Below are positions 25,242-34,882 of a DNA stretch of 64,000 bases, piece by piece. A program made the translations under genes and the position numbers. Within the stretch, counting starts at the first letter, position 1, and the number at the start of each line of letters is the position of its first letter. Below the pieces are notes generated by a model that worked only from the letters and a program-made list of their open reading frames with translations, was not told where the DNA came from and searched no databases. This DNA comes from Oleispira sp036960605 (GTDB taxonomy: Bacteria; Pseudomonadota; Gammaproteobacteria; Pseudomonadales; Oceanobacteraceae): assembly GCA_036960605.1 (NCBI GenBank), contig JBALXI010000021.1:1-64000 (forward strand). Direction: 5' to 3'.

Positions 25242-27083
25242 TTAGTCTAGTAGGCTTAGATCACGGACAGCACCTTTATCAGCACTGGTGGCGAATTTAG
25301 CGTATATCTTCAATGCAGTACTCACTTTACGTGGGCGTTCATTAACAGGCTTCCAGCCTTTTTTATCTTGTTCATGACGGCGATGGGAAAGTTCTTCAGC
25401 ACTTAGCTGCACATTGATGCCACGGTTCGGGATATCAATGATGATTTCATCACCTTCTTGCAATAAACCAATTGCACCACCAGAAGCCGCTTCTGGAGAG
25501 CAATGACCAATCGATAGACCAGAAGTACCACCAGAGAAGCGACCGTCAGTTAATAAGGCGCAGGCGGCACCTAAGCCTTTAGATTTCAGATAAGACGTTG
25601 GGTACAGCATTTCTTGCATACCTGGACCGCCTTTTGGACCTTCGTAACGAATGATGACGATGTCACCTTCTTTTACTTCATCCGCAAGAATACCGGCAAC
25701 GGCACTATCTTGAGATTCAAAGATCTTAGCTTTACCGTGGAAAACGTGGATAGATTCATCTACACCCGCGGTTTTAACAACACAGCCATCAAGAGCGATG
25801 TTGCCATAAAGAACGGCTAGGCCACCTTCCAACGAATAAGCGTTCTCAAGATTACGGATACAACCGTTTTCACGATCGCCATCAACTGATGGATAGCGAG
25901 TGCTTTGGCTAAAGGCCGTTTGTGTTGGAATGCCAGCAGGGCCAGCTTTGTAGAACTCAATAACTTCAGGCGTTGGGTTACGCATGATGTCCCACTTATC
26001 AAGGGCGTCTTGCATAGAGGCGCTATGAACCGTTGGCAGTTCGTTATGCAGTAAACCAGCACGATCGATCTCGCCCAAAATAGCCATAATACCCCCCGCG
26101 CGATGCACATCTTCCATGTGATAAAGCGGTGAATTAGGGGCAACTTTACATAGCTGAGGCACATTGCGAGAAAGGCGGTCGATGTCTTTCAAATCAAAAT
26201 CTAGTTCTGCTTCTTGTGCCGCGGCTAATAAGTGAAGAATGGTATTGGTAGAACCACCCATCACAATATCAAGAGTCATGGCATTTTCAAACGCTTTAAA
26301 GTTGGCGATTGAACGTGGCAAGACCGAGTAATCATCTTCTTCGTAATAACGCTTAGCGTTCTCAACAATCTGACGGCCTGCTTTTAAGAACAGCTGCTCG
26401 CGATCGCTGTGCGTTGCCAGCAAAGAACCGTTACCTGGCAAGGCCAGACCTAACGCTTCCATTAGGCAGTTCATAGAGTTGGCAGTGAACATGCCCGAAC
26501 AAGAACCACAAGTAGGGCAAGCGCTACGCTCGTACTCTGCAACTTTTTCATCACTAGCGGTATCGTCAGCAGCGATCACCATGGCATCAACTAGATCTAG
26601 CTTATGCTCAGAAAGCTTCGTTTTACCGGCTTCCATGGGCCCGCCCGATACGAAGATAACAGGGATGTTTAAGCGTAAAGACGCCAATAACATTCCTGGG
26701 GTGATTTTGTCGCAGTTAGAGATACAGACGATGGCGTCAGCGCAGTGAGCGTTAACCATGTATTCAACAGAATCGGCAATCAACTCACGGCTTGGCAAGC
26801 TGTAAAGCATACCGTCGTGACCCATCGCGATGCCGTCATCAACGGCAATGGTATTGAATTCTTTAGCAACGCCGCCGGCTTTTTCGATTTCACGGGCGAC
26901 TAATTGCCCCATGTCTTTTAGATGTACGTGACCCGGCACAAACTGAGTGAAGCTGTTTGATACAGCGATGATTGGCTTAGAAAAATCATCGTCTTTCATA
27001 CCAGTGGCACGCCAAAGGGCACGAGCGCCAGCCATATTACGGCCAGCAGTGGAGGTTTTACTGCGATATACAGGCATTTGCAA
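25242..27083 (-). CDS. ilvD: Dihydroxy-acid dehydratase
   Basis: A 613-residue IlvD, full length for the family. It dehydrates 2,3-dihydroxy-isovalerate and -methylvalerate in valine and isoleucine synthesis. Visible hallmarks are 'GRNMAGARALWRATGM' at the N-terminus, the Fe-S cysteines in 'SNCDKITPG' and 'CPTCGSCSGMF', the 'DDGIAMGHDGM' Mg site and 'LTDGRFSGGTSG' near the C-terminus. The two start Mets (MQM) are two codons apart. It is monocistronic, with a hairpin terminator after it. Confidence 0.97.
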   Translation of the reverse strand: MQMPVYRSKTSTAGRNMAGARALWRATGMKDDDFSKPIIAVSNSFTQFVPGHVHLKDMGQLVAREIEKAGGVAKEFNTIAVDDGIAMGHDGMLYSLPSRELIADSVEYMVNAHCADAIVCISNCDKITPGMLLASLRLNIPVIFVSGGPMEAGKTKLSEHKLDLVDAMVIAADDTASDEKVAEYERSACPTCGSCSGMFTANSMNCLMEALGLALPGNGSLLATHSDREQLFLKAGRQIVENAKRYYEEDDYSVLPRSIANFKAFENAMTLDIVMGGSTNTILHLLAAAQEAELDFDLKDIDRLSRNVPQLCKVAPNSPLYHMEDVHRAGGIMAILGEIDRAGLLHNELPTVHSASMQDALDKWDIMRNPTPEVIEFYKAGPAGIPTQTAFSQSTRYPSVDGDRENGCIRNLENAYSLEGGLAVLYGNIALDGCVVKTAGVDESIHVFHGKAKIFESQDSAVAGILADEVKEGDIVIIRYEGPKGGPGMQEMLYPTSYLKSKGLGAACALLTDGRFSGGTSGLSIGHCSPEAASGGAIGLLQEGDEIIIDIPNRGINVQLSAEELSHRRHEQDKKGWKPVNERPRKVSTALKIYAKFATSADKGAVRDLSLLD

Positions 27084-27195
27084 AGTCTCACTTGTCGAGA
27101 GCCGTTAAAGTCAGCTCAAATCAATAATAAGGGGAAATAGTTGCAAGAATTGTAGCAGAATTGCGCCTTGTAAGCAGTACAAAGCGCAGGGAGGA

Positions 27196-29289
27196 TTATT
27201 CGTCGTCAGAGAAATTGTAAGCCATGCCTGATTGAGGTGCTTGTACGTAATAACCTTGAATGAAATGAGTGCCTAGTTGCCATAATGAAGCGACTGCGGA
27301 AGCAGATTCTACCAAAGGCACAATAGTCTTTAGTTCTTGTTCATGCAGATCAGCGAGCATTTTCTTTAACGTTTCTAAGGATTCTGGCTGACTAAGCTCA
27401 TTGGTAAAAGAACCGTCCACTTTTACGTAGTCTAGCGTGAGGTTCTTCAGGGTTTGGAAAGGTTTCAATGAGCAACCAAAACGCGATAAAGAGCATGCGT
27501 AATTATTGGCTTTTAACTTAGCGGTGAACTCTTGTGCTTGGGTTAGGAATTTAGTGGCATCTTCTTCGTTGAACTGGAGGATTATTGCGTCGCTTTCCAA
27601 TTTAGCGGCATTTAATGCGACGCCGATCCAACTGGATAACGTTTCATCCATCAATGAGGCAGCACTCAAATTAACAAAAATACGGGTATTTGAATTTACT
27701 TGGCGGTGCTCACTGAGTAGTTTGGTGGCGTGTAAAATCACCCAGCGGTCGATCTTTCGTTTGAGGTCTTCACTAATAGCAAAGCCGTTCAAGAAATCTC
27801 CGGCCGATAGTTCTTCACCGTTCGTTAGCGGTAAACGAAGCAGTGTTTCATAGTGCTCTTGCTCATCACCTTTAAGATTAATCAGTGGTTGAAATAATAG
27901 GTTGAAGGTATTGTTCTTTAACGCATCGACTACTTGCTGCTCGATACCTGCTTCATCGGACTCTTGAGTTTTTTCTTCAGCCACATAAAGGTGGGTTCCA
28001 TTGCCTTTCTCATGTCCTTCATCATGACGAACCGCATCGGCTGCTTGGTGGGAGCGTTGTAATATTTCCCCTGGTTCACTGCAGCTATCATTGATGAGGG
28101 CAATACCGATACTGACCGTGATGGTGACGGTCTGTGAGTTGGCATCAATAACGAGGTGTTCGATGCCATTACGAAAGTTTTCCGCTACGTCGATGGCTTG
28201 TTCCGCGCTAATGCCGGGTCGTAGCCAAGCAAAAACATCTTCACCAACGCGGGCAAGGGTATCTTCAGGTTTGATAACGGACTTTAAATAATCAGCGACG
28301 GCAAAAAGAACGGTATCAGCATTATTGATACCCACTTGCGACTTAGTACGGCCGAAACGATCAATATTGATATACATCGCGGCGCCAAAACTGCCTTTCA
28401 ATACGGCACGATCAACAGCCGACTCTAAGCTGTCCATAAAATAGGGTTTGTTATAGAGGCCGGTTAATAAATCTCGGCTGCTAATTTCTTTCAGCTTGGC
28501 TTCAAGATCAGAGTTGTTTGACTTGGCTCGAATGACGATCTGGGTGCAGGATTCATCAGAGTATGTGGCCGAAGATAAAGACATGGTAATTGGGAATTCG
28601 GTGGTATCTGTTTTGAGACCATTATATTTAAGGTCAATACTACCGCCAGTCATTTGAAAACTTTTTAGCGATTTCTTTAAATTATCCTGGTCATTACTGG
28701 CGACCATGTCCATGACCGGCATGCCTTCAAGGTCATCAACGTTATCGTAGCCAAACAAATCGAGGTAGGCTTGGTTGGCATAAATATGCATGCCATCGTG
28801 AATATAGGTGATGGCATCTTTTGAACTTTCTAATAGTGACTGACAGCGCTTCTCTGCATCACGTAATTTAACTTGTGTTGTACGTAAGGCTCTACGGCTA
28901 TTGAGATTGGTTAGCTCTCGTTGAATGACCATCGACAGTAAGTTACTTTCATCTTCTGGTACGACATCACAGGCGCCCAGCTTCAAATAATACTCAAGCT
29001 GCATCGGGTCAACATCTTCTTCCAGCATGATGACGGGGAGATCTTTATCCAGGCGTTTAATTTGTTTAAATAGGTCTTTAGGATCAACATCTTGAGCTTT
29101 CGGCTCAGCTAATACGAGATCCCAAGTTTTGTCTTGGATTTGTTTACTGAAATCATCTAGAGAAGAAACCATGTGAGCTCGAGTTGCTCGACCTGAATTC
29201 CGCAGCAGACTTACTAAGCCTTCTGCGTCACTTTGTTTGTGGGTCAATAGCAATAAATGAAGCGTATCTCGGCTACTACTAGAAGGCAT
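27196..29289 (-). CDS. fimX: FimX-like degenerate GGDEF/EAL c-di-GMP effector
   Basis: A 697-residue protein with FimX layout: a receiver-like domain without a proper phospho-Asp site (~8-125), a linker helix, a PAS domain (~150-255), a GGDEF domain (~275-435) with a broken motif (RVGEDVFAW), and an EAL domain (~455-685) whose signature is ETL rather than EAL ('FQPLINLKGDEQEHYETLLRL', seen around YETLLRL). Pseudomonas FimX, of almost the same length, binds c-di-GMP in its inactive EAL domain and controls type IV pilus twitching; the acidic C-terminus (NFSDDE) also fits. It lies 98 bases downstream of the PilZ-like gene and is probably co-transcribed. Confidence 0.82.
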   Translation of the reverse strand: MPSSSSRDTLHLLLLTHKQSDAEGLVSLLRNSGRATRAHMVSSLDDFSKQIQDKTWDLVLAEPKAQDVDPKDLFKQIKRLDKDLPVIMLEEDVDPMQLEYYLKLGACDVVPEDESNLLSMVIQRELTNLNSRRALRTTQVKLRDAEKRCQSLLESSKDAITYIHDGMHIYANQAYLDLFGYDNVDDLEGMPVMDMVASNDQDNLKKSLKSFQMTGGSIDLKYNGLKTDTTEFPITMSLSSATYSDESCTQIVIRAKSNNSDLEAKLKEISSRDLLTGLYNKPYFMDSLESAVDRAVLKGSFGAAMYINIDRFGRTKSQVGINNADTVLFAVADYLKSVIKPEDTLARVGEDVFAWLRPGISAEQAIDVAENFRNGIEHLVIDANSQTVTITVSIGIALINDSCSEPGEILQRSHQAADAVRHDEGHEKGNGTHLYVAEEKTQESDEAGIEQQVVDALKNNTFNLLFQPLINLKGDEQEHYETLLRLPLTNGEELSAGDFLNGFAISEDLKRKIDRWVILHATKLLSEHRQVNSNTRIFVNLSAASLMDETLSSWIGVALNAAKLESDAIILQFNEEDATKFLTQAQEFTAKLKANNYACSLSRFGCSLKPFQTLKNLTLDYVKVDGSFTNELSQPESLETLKKMLADLHEQELKTIVPLVESASAVASLWQLGTHFIQGYYVQAPQSGMAYNFSDDE

Positions 29290-29387
29290 TTAACGGAACT
29301 CTTGTACAATGAATACAGAGTATAAGGTCGCTGGACTTAAATAGCAGGTAAAAATGTGTAAATTGAGTCACATAATGACGCTAAGCG

Positions 29388-31193
29388 TCATAATTTGTTC
29401 CACAGTGAGTCAAAGTCATCATCTTTTAGGTCGCTATCTTGCGGTAATGCTTGTGGGCTAGGTTTCACGCCACTGCTGCGAAACTGAAATTGGCTGAAAC
29501 TATTGGTCGATATTATGCGCTTGGTTAATTGCTGACGACCATGGGTATCTTTATGCAATACTTCAATTTTATTGCCTGTGCGAAACGGCATTCGTGGCAG
29601 GATAAGTGTTGCTGGCTGAGCGATGGCTTTAATGCCCGGCAGTAAGAGTGAGCGCATGTAATTACCATTTTGCCCCGTCTTTTGTAAAAGCTGTGCAGCA
29701 CCTGATTCAGCTTTGGGCGCTAATAGTTCAATACCGAGCTGAGTCCCTGATTTTCCTAAATGGCGAATCCAACGAATGACGCCGATGGCCCAGTGGCGAA
29801 CCCCAGACTCTTGGATGCCTAAAATTTCACCGGCTTGGATGCTAGCCGGTAAATCTCCTTGCCATTGTAAACAGTAGCCGCCAGGACTGGTATTGATCAG
29901 ACTTACCTCATGGGCTGGATATTTAGTCCCCGTATCGACGTGAACTTCTTCTTTTTTATGCTTGTTAATGAACTCAATGGTATCTAAATCTAGATTATTG
30001 TTTTCAGGTATCACTGAAGTGCCAGTATCAAAAGCACCTGACCACACATCATTATTAGAGCGATGGCCTGTATCTATTGCTACTTTATGAGGCTTCTCCT
30101 CCTCATGTGGGCGTAATTCAGCTTGTAACACTTCAAAGCCTTTTTTGCCGGCAATATAATAATGCGTAGCACTCAAACCTATGCATAAACGGAGGTTGCC
30201 ATCGGTTGGCATGCGACGGAAAGAACGCTGCCAATGAATCCCCCAAGCTTGAATGGCGTGGGTGAGTAAGTTATCACTGAGTTTCCCTGGCACGGTAATG
30301 CTGCTGGGCCCTTGTGGGTTGGCGGCATAGGATTTGAGTTCTTGCACCAGCACTTGCGTATTCAGGCTGCGAAATAGCGGCTTTTGCTCATTTCTTAAAT
30401 GCTGACGATACTGAGCGACCTTATCCCGATGCAAATTGATAATGAAAAGCGCTGATTCATCATCGCAATCGGTAATCTTAACGCGATCAGCCCAAAGTTC
30501 GCTGGCGTCGTAAAGTTGAATGAGGTCTTGTTGGCGTAAATTATTGGGTTTGGCAGCGCCTAATAAGTGAGCGCGAATAAAAGCAGCACTTATATCGGTC
30601 GTACTGAGGTAACGGTTTTGAGTATCGTTAACCTTATATTGTTCGAGGTGGCGCATCTCAGCCAATAAAAATAGCTGGTTAATCTCAGACCAAGCACGTT
30701 CTGGCGGGTGGCAATAAAGTTGAAAAGCCCTAAGTATGGTGCTGGTGGTATCGGTAATCGCGCGATGAATCGAGGTAGTCACTATTTTTGAAGGCTTATC
30801 GACAGGCGATAAGGTCGCGATGCTATTGGCAACAACCAGCTTATAGCCTGTCGCTAAATGAGTTTGTAACGACTGGCTTAAGTTAGCAATTTTGAGCTGA
30901 CGTTCATTCAGCGAGACCGACGTTTGCAAAAAGTGCTTAGCCAGTAAAGTACCAATGGAATAGATATAAGGTCGCATGACCTCTAATAGTTTGAAGCGCA
31001 ATAAAGGATCAGCGTGTAGCTGATTTAACTCACGGATGGCTTGGTACAACTGCCTCGCAGCTTCACCCGTATTCGCCATCGGAAGATTTTTAGCCCAGTT
31101 GGTAATACCTTCAACATTAGCTTTACAAAAAGATAGCTGATGCTGGGTCGGACTGGGTATGTGGAGCCTTATCGGCGTTTTTGTGCTGTCCAT
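29388..31193 (-). CDS. Large protein with C-terminal PilZ-like domain
   Basis: A 601-residue cytoplasmic protein. The first ~380 residues are mainly helical with no motif that I recognise. The segment ~420-510 ('INTSPGGYCLQW', 'GEILGIQE', 'WAIGVIRWIRHL', 'TQLGIELLAP') looks like a PilZ-type beta-barrel, but the usual RxxxR...D/NxSxxG c-di-GMP motif is only partly kept (NTSPGG present, Arg motif not evident). It is encoded directly upstream of the FimX-like gene, which suggests a shared c-di-GMP or pilus role. Proteins of this type are often just labelled hypothetical or 'molecular chaperone'. Confidence 0.75.
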   Translation of the reverse strand: MDSTKTPIRLHIPSPTQHQLSFCKANVEGITNWAKNLPMANTGEAARQLYQAIRELNQLHADPLLRFKLLEVMRPYIYSIGTLLAKHFLQTSVSLNERQLKIANLSQSLQTHLATGYKLVVANSIATLSPVDKPSKIVTTSIHRAITDTTSTILRAFQLYCHPPERAWSEINQLFLLAEMRHLEQYKVNDTQNRYLSTTDISAAFIRAHLLGAAKPNNLRQQDLIQLYDASELWADRVKITDCDDESALFIINLHRDKVAQYRQHLRNEQKPLFRSLNTQVLVQELKSYAANPQGPSSITVPGKLSDNLLTHAIQAWGIHWQRSFRRMPTDGNLRLCIGLSATHYYIAGKKGFEVLQAELRPHEEEKPHKVAIDTGHRSNNDVWSGAFDTGTSVIPENNNLDLDTIEFINKHKKEEVHVDTGTKYPAHEVSLINTSPGGYCLQWQGDLPASIQAGEILGIQESGVRHWAIGVIRWIRHLGKSGTQLGIELLAPKAESGAAQLLQKTGQNGNYMRSLLLPGIKAIAQPATLILPRMPFRTGNKIEVLHKDTHGRQQLTKRIISTNSFSQFQFRSSGVKPSPQALPQDSDLKDDDFDSLWNKL

Positions 31194-31332
31194 GCCTTCT
31201 CTTTCACCAACTAATGCAAATTGACTATGTCTATAGTCTCAATTATAGCGGATCTTCGCTGATCCATTTGAAATCCGATTAAGATTAACCTGTTTATCTC
31301 AGGGCATCTAGTCCTTACTCTCGCTGTATCTC

Positions 31333-32382
31333 TTATAGTACGGGGGTTTTACTACCTTTGCCGGGTTCTTCACGGACAAGTTTTGGTACTAAATAGCCAG
31401 ATAATTTCAATAATAGCTGCTTATGTATCCTTTTTGCCTCAGTCGCATCAATATCAAAATGATGAGCTCCGGACACTTTATCCAAGAGGTGTAAGTAATA
31501 AGGCAATATGCCTGCTTTAAATAAAGATTTACTTAATCTTATCTGACCCTCTACCGAGTCATTAATTCCCCGTAATAATACCGCTTGGTTTAATAAACTG
31601 ATGCCCGCCATTTTCAACTTCATCAGTCCTTTAACCAGCAGCGGATCAAGTTCATTACTGTGATTAATATGCAGTACTATCGCACAATCGAAGCGGGAGG
31701 AATGTAAAATATCAACAAACTTGTCAGTAATGCGCTGTGGGATTACGACGGGTAAGCGTGTATGAATACGCAAGCGATCTAAGTGAGGAATCGCTTCAGC
31801 TTGCTTGATAAACTTTTCGAGTTGCTGATCGCTCAGCATTAAAGGGTCGCCACCACTTAGAATCAATTCTTCAATCGATGTATCTTGAGCCACATAATCT
31901 AAAATAGCCTGCCAATCATTTTTACCTATTCTGTTTTCTTGATAAGGAAAATGACGACGAAAGCAATAACGACAATTGATCGCGCAGCCTGTACTCAATA
32001 GCACCAATACACGGCCATGGTATTTGTGGATAAGCCCTTTTTGTAAGTTGCTATGCTTCTCGGCCAGTGGATCATTAATATAGCCATCTACTGACTCCAG
32101 CTCAGCCCCTTGCGGTAATACCTGTAATAGCAAAGGGTCGTTTGGGTTACCTTTTTCCATCTTGTTGATGAAAGGTTGCGGCACTAATAACGGAAAGTCG
32201 AGACAGGCCTGCTGGCGCTGATTGAGATCAGATACCGGAATATTGAGCTGATTTAATAAGTTTTTAACATCTTTTGTCGCCCCTGCAAGCACTTGATTCC
32301 AGCTACTCTGTTCGGAAGATTGAGCTGGCAGTAGATTTATATCGGTTAAAGATTCGAACACTAACGGGGTTTCGGTTATCAT
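31333..32382 (-). CDS. epmB: EF-P beta-lysylation protein EpmB
   Basis: A 349-residue radical-SAM enzyme related to lysine 2,3-aminomutase. The 4Fe-4S motif CAINCRYC gives Cys133, Cys137 and Cys140, followed by 'FRRHFPY' and 'LSGGDPLML'. EpmB converts alpha-lysine to beta-lysine, which EpmA attaches to elongation factor P. The gene is divergent from efp, 58 bases away, and epmA is just beyond. This linkage makes the assignment firm. Confidence 0.96.
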   Translation of the reverse strand: MITETPLVFESLTDINLLPAQSSEQSSWNQVLAGATKDVKNLLNQLNIPVSDLNQRQQACLDFPLLVPQPFINKMEKGNPNDPLLLQVLPQGAELESVDGYINDPLAEKHSNLQKGLIHKYHGRVLVLLSTGCAINCRYCFRRHFPYQENRIGKNDWQAILDYVAQDTSIEELILSGGDPLMLSDQQLEKFIKQAEAIPHLDRLRIHTRLPVVIPQRITDKFVDILHSSRFDCAIVLHINHSNELDPLLVKGLMKLKMAGISLLNQAVLLRGINDSVEGQIRLSKSLFKAGILPYYLHLLDKVSGAHHFDIDATEAKRIHKQLLLKLSGYLVPKLVREEPGKGSKTPVL

Positions 32383-32440
32383 AGCTCTTTTTTCTGGGGG
32401 CAGATTTACTGAACCCCATTATTGTCTTGGCGAGGGTCTC

Positions 32441-33010
32441 ATGGCTAATTATTCTACCAGCGAATTTAAATCAGGTCTTAAAGTAATGCTGGATGGCGAT
32501 CCTTGTGCCATCGTAGAAAACGAATTTGTTAAGCCGGGTAAGGGCCAAGCCTTTAGCCGTGTTAAGCTGAAAAATTTGAAAAATGGTCGTTCTTGGGAGC
32601 GTACTTTCAAGTCGGGTGAGAAGTTAGAAGGTGCCGATGTGATGGACATCGACATGGAATACTTATACACCGATGGTGAATTCTGGCACTTCATGATGAC
32701 GGATGGTTCTTTTGAACAGCACCCAGCGTCGGAAGAAGCGATCAGCGAAAACAAGAATTGGCTGAAAGAGCAGCAAGTTTATGAAGTGACCTTGTTTAAT
32801 GGCGCTATCTTAAGCATCACACCGCCTAACTTCATCGACCTTGAAGTAACTGAGACTGATCCAGGTCTTAAAGGCGATACCGCTCAAGGGGGTTCTAAGC
32901 CAGCCTACTTACAAACAGGCGCGATGGTTCGTGTGCCATTATTCATCGAGATCGGTGAAATGTTACGCATCGATACGCGTGTTGGTGAATACGTTAGCCG
33001 CGCTAAGTAG
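32441..33010 (+). CDS. efp: Elongation factor P
   Basis: A 189-residue three-domain translation factor that rescues ribosomes stalled at polyproline. The modified residue is Lys34 in the loop 'VKPGKGQAF', the beta-lysyl-lysine type used by EpmA/EpmB, both encoded beside it. The C-terminus ends 'RVGEYVSRAK' as usual. It has its own terminator at 33053-33077. Confidence 0.98.
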   Translation: MANYSTSEFKSGLKVMLDGDPCAIVENEFVKPGKGQAFSRVKLKNLKNGRSWERTFKSGEKLEGADVMDIDMEYLYTDGEFWHFMMTDGSFEQHPASEEAISENKNWLKEQQVYEVTLFNGAILSITPPNFIDLEVTETDPGLKGDTAQGGSKPAYLQTGAMVRVPLFIEIGEMLRIDTRVGEYVSRAK

Positions 33011-33052
33011 CTGAATGAGTCGTGCTAAGTGATTTGGCCGCTGATTAAAAAG

Positions 33053-33077
33053 AAGGAAGCTTAGGCTTCCTTTTTTT
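33053..33077 (+). terminator. Rho-independent terminator after efp
   Basis: AGGAAGC (33054-33060) pairs with GCTTCCT (33065-33071) across TTAG, followed by a run of seven to eight T. It lies 43 bases past the efp stop and before epmA, so epmA needs read-through or its own promoter. Confidence 0.85.
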
Positions 33078-33103
33078 ATGTAAAAAATAAATTGAGAGCC
33101 TTT

Positions 33104-34075
33104 ATGTCAGCGCCCGTAAATTGGAAACCCAGTGCAACGCTTGCAGCATTGCATGCACGCGCTGCGCTTAATCGCAGTATTCGTGAATTCTTTATCGAAA
33201 CCGATGCATTAGAAGTCGAGTTGCCGATTCTTAATCATGCCCCTGTAGCCGACATGAATATCGAACCGATAGCGGTACCCGCCTCAGATGTTATGCCAAG
33301 CTTATATCTGCATACCTCGCCAGAATATTCGATGAAGCGTTTGTTGTGCGCCGGCAGCGGAGATATCTATGCCTTAGGAAAAGTCTTCCGTGCAGGCGAA
33401 GCCGGTGGTCGACATAATCCAGAATTTACCATGTTGGAATGGTATCGCTTGGGCAGGGATCATCAAGAACTGATGCACGAAGTCGCTGATTTATTAGATG
33501 AACTGTTTAATGATTCAGAAATTGAATTAGAAGATGCGCCGTTATTTTTAACGTACCAGCAAGCTGTTATTCAATACGCGGGTTTAGACCCTTTCTCTGT
33601 TAGCGATGATGATATTAAGGCATTGGGCATTGGATTAGCGGGTGGCGATTTAGAGCTCAAGCGCGATGGCTGGCTTGATATGATTATGAGCCATAAGGTA
33701 GAAAAGGCCTTACCGAAAAACCAGTTGGTCTTTATTTATAACTATCCGGCAAGCCAAGCCGCATTAGCTAAGTTAAACAAAGACGATAGTGGGCAGGTGA
33801 TTGCTGAACGTTTTGAGGTTTATCTAAATAGCTTAGAACTCGCCAATGGTTATCACGAATTGACCGATAGCCAAGAGCAAAGGCAGCGCTTTGAAAAAGA
33901 ACTGAAAGGAACCGAGCGCCCAATCGATGAAAAACTATTAGTGGCGATGGCCGATGACGAAGCAGGTTTACCTGATTGCGCTGGAGTTGCGATGGGTATT
34001 GATAGAATATTAATGCTGCAACTCGGGAAGAAAACCATTGCAGAAGTGATTAGTTTTTCGGCAGAATATTGTTAG
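33104..34075 (+). CDS. epmA: EF-P lysine aminoacylase EpmA
   Basis: A 323-residue class II lysyl-tRNA-synthetase-like protein (PoxA/GenX) lacking the anticodon-binding domain. Class II motifs are visible: 'FRAGEAGGRHNPEFTMLEWYRLG' in parts as motif 2 (FRAGE...RHNPEFTMLEWYR) and 'GVAMGIDRILML' as motif 3. It ligates beta-lysine to Lys34 of EF-P. The ATG at 33104 was preferred over a TTG at 33092. The gene follows efp. Confidence 0.95.
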   Translation: MSAPVNWKPSATLAALHARAALNRSIREFFIETDALEVELPILNHAPVADMNIEPIAVPASDVMPSLYLHTSPEYSMKRLLCAGSGDIYALGKVFRAGEAGGRHNPEFTMLEWYRLGRDHQELMHEVADLLDELFNDSEIELEDAPLFLTYQQAVIQYAGLDPFSVSDDDIKALGIGLAGGDLELKRDGWLDMIMSHKVEKALPKNQLVFIYNYPASQAALAKLNKDDSGQVIAERFEVYLNSLELANGYHELTDSQEQRQRFEKELKGTERPIDEKLLVAMADDEAGLPDCAGVAMGIDRILMLQLGKKTIAEVISFSAEYC

Positions 34076-34136
34076 CACGCACGTCATGCATTGGCGGTTT
34101 AACTATGCCCAGTTAACTATTTTTAGTTAACTCTCG

Positions 34137-34733
34137 CTATTTAGCGAGTAGCTGTAATAACGCCATTGATCCTTTAGCAAAATCTATCGGATAATTTAAG
34201 TCATACATCGTATGCACACCAATCGCTAACGCTAATAGCAGTGAAGCAATTTGTTCTGGATCGATGGTCTGATTCAATTGTTTCTTATCTTGGCTTTGCT
34301 GCACATTTGCGGTTAAGCGACGAATGCTGTCGGTCACCAATTCCAAATAACGCTGCTTAATCGGTTCACTGCGCGCGCAGGCTTCTAACAGCTGGTGGGG
34401 GCGCAAACCGGCTTCTTGGGTAATCGGATAAGTACCAGAAACCATCTCAGTTAAAAAACGCTGAACCATAGTAAACAGATCTTCAGCGGCACCATCGGGG
34501 CGCGGCTTAAAGATCGAATTCAGCCAGTTCTCACCGTTAATCGTCATCACCTCTAATGTCAGCTCATCACGATTTTTAAAATGCACATAAAAAGCCCCAC
34601 GGGTATAGCCGGCATGAGCACACAGCTCATCGAGGCTGACGTCGAGGCCTTTCTCAGGCATCAACGCCATCGCAGATTTAATTAAGGCTTCACGGCTTGC
34701 TTGCTTCGCTTCCGCACGGCTGGGTTTGGGCAT
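34137..34733 (-). CDS. TetR-family repressor of the monooxygenase operon
   Basis: A 198-residue TetR/AcrR regulator (218 if started at 34793). The N-terminal helix-turn-helix includes 'SLDELCAHAGYTRGAFYVHFKNRDEL' in parts (LCAHAGYTRGAFYVHFKNR). The start at 34733 (MPKPSRAEAKQ) is preferred because the upstream ATG at 34793 sits inside a palindromic operator (34790-34807), and family proteins usually begin shortly before the helix-turn-helix. The ligand-binding domain gives no clue to the inducer. It is divergent from the epimerase-monooxygenase-patatin operon, which it probably represses along with itself. Confidence 0.88.
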   Translation of the reverse strand: MPKPSRAEAKQASREALIKSAMALMPEKGLDVSLDELCAHAGYTRGAFYVHFKNRDELTLEVMTINGENWLNSIFKPRPDGAAEDLFTMVQRFLTEMVSGTYPITQEAGLRPHQLLEACARSEPIKQRYLELVTDSIRRLTANVQQSQDKKQLNQTIDPEQIASLLLALAIGVHTMYDLNYPIDFAKGSMALLQLLAK

Positions 34734-34789
34734 GACATCGCTATTTCTATTGGCTGAGGTGGCATTGTAGCGGATATCTCGAGTCATTG

Positions 34790-34807
34790 ACATACGGTTG
34801 CGTATGT
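34790..34807. promoter_or_regulatory. Probable TetR operator 1
   Basis: ACATACG-GTTG-CGTATGT is a perfect inverted repeat with a four-base centre. The same seven-base arms recur in operator 2. It lies nearer the tetR-type gene and overlaps its most upstream ATG. Confidence 0.82.
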
Positions 34808-34820
34808 GGATAAATGATTA

Positions 34821-34838
34821 ACATACGAAGCCGTATGT
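34821..34838. promoter_or_regulatory. Probable TetR operator 2
   Basis: ACATACG-AAGC-CGTATGT, the same perfect arms as operator 1 with another centre. The two centres are 31 bases apart, close to three helical turns, which would allow two dimers on one face of DNA. It lies 45 bases before the epimerase start, where a -35/-10 region is expected. Confidence 0.82.
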
Positions 34839-34882
34839 AAAATAAGAATAATCAAAATCTTAGAAAAGTTGAGGCTCATCAC

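Noticed and set aside
34734..34793. Upstream ATG of the TetR gene
   Set aside because: It lies within the operator palindrome and lacks a ribosome site; the start at 34733 is better.
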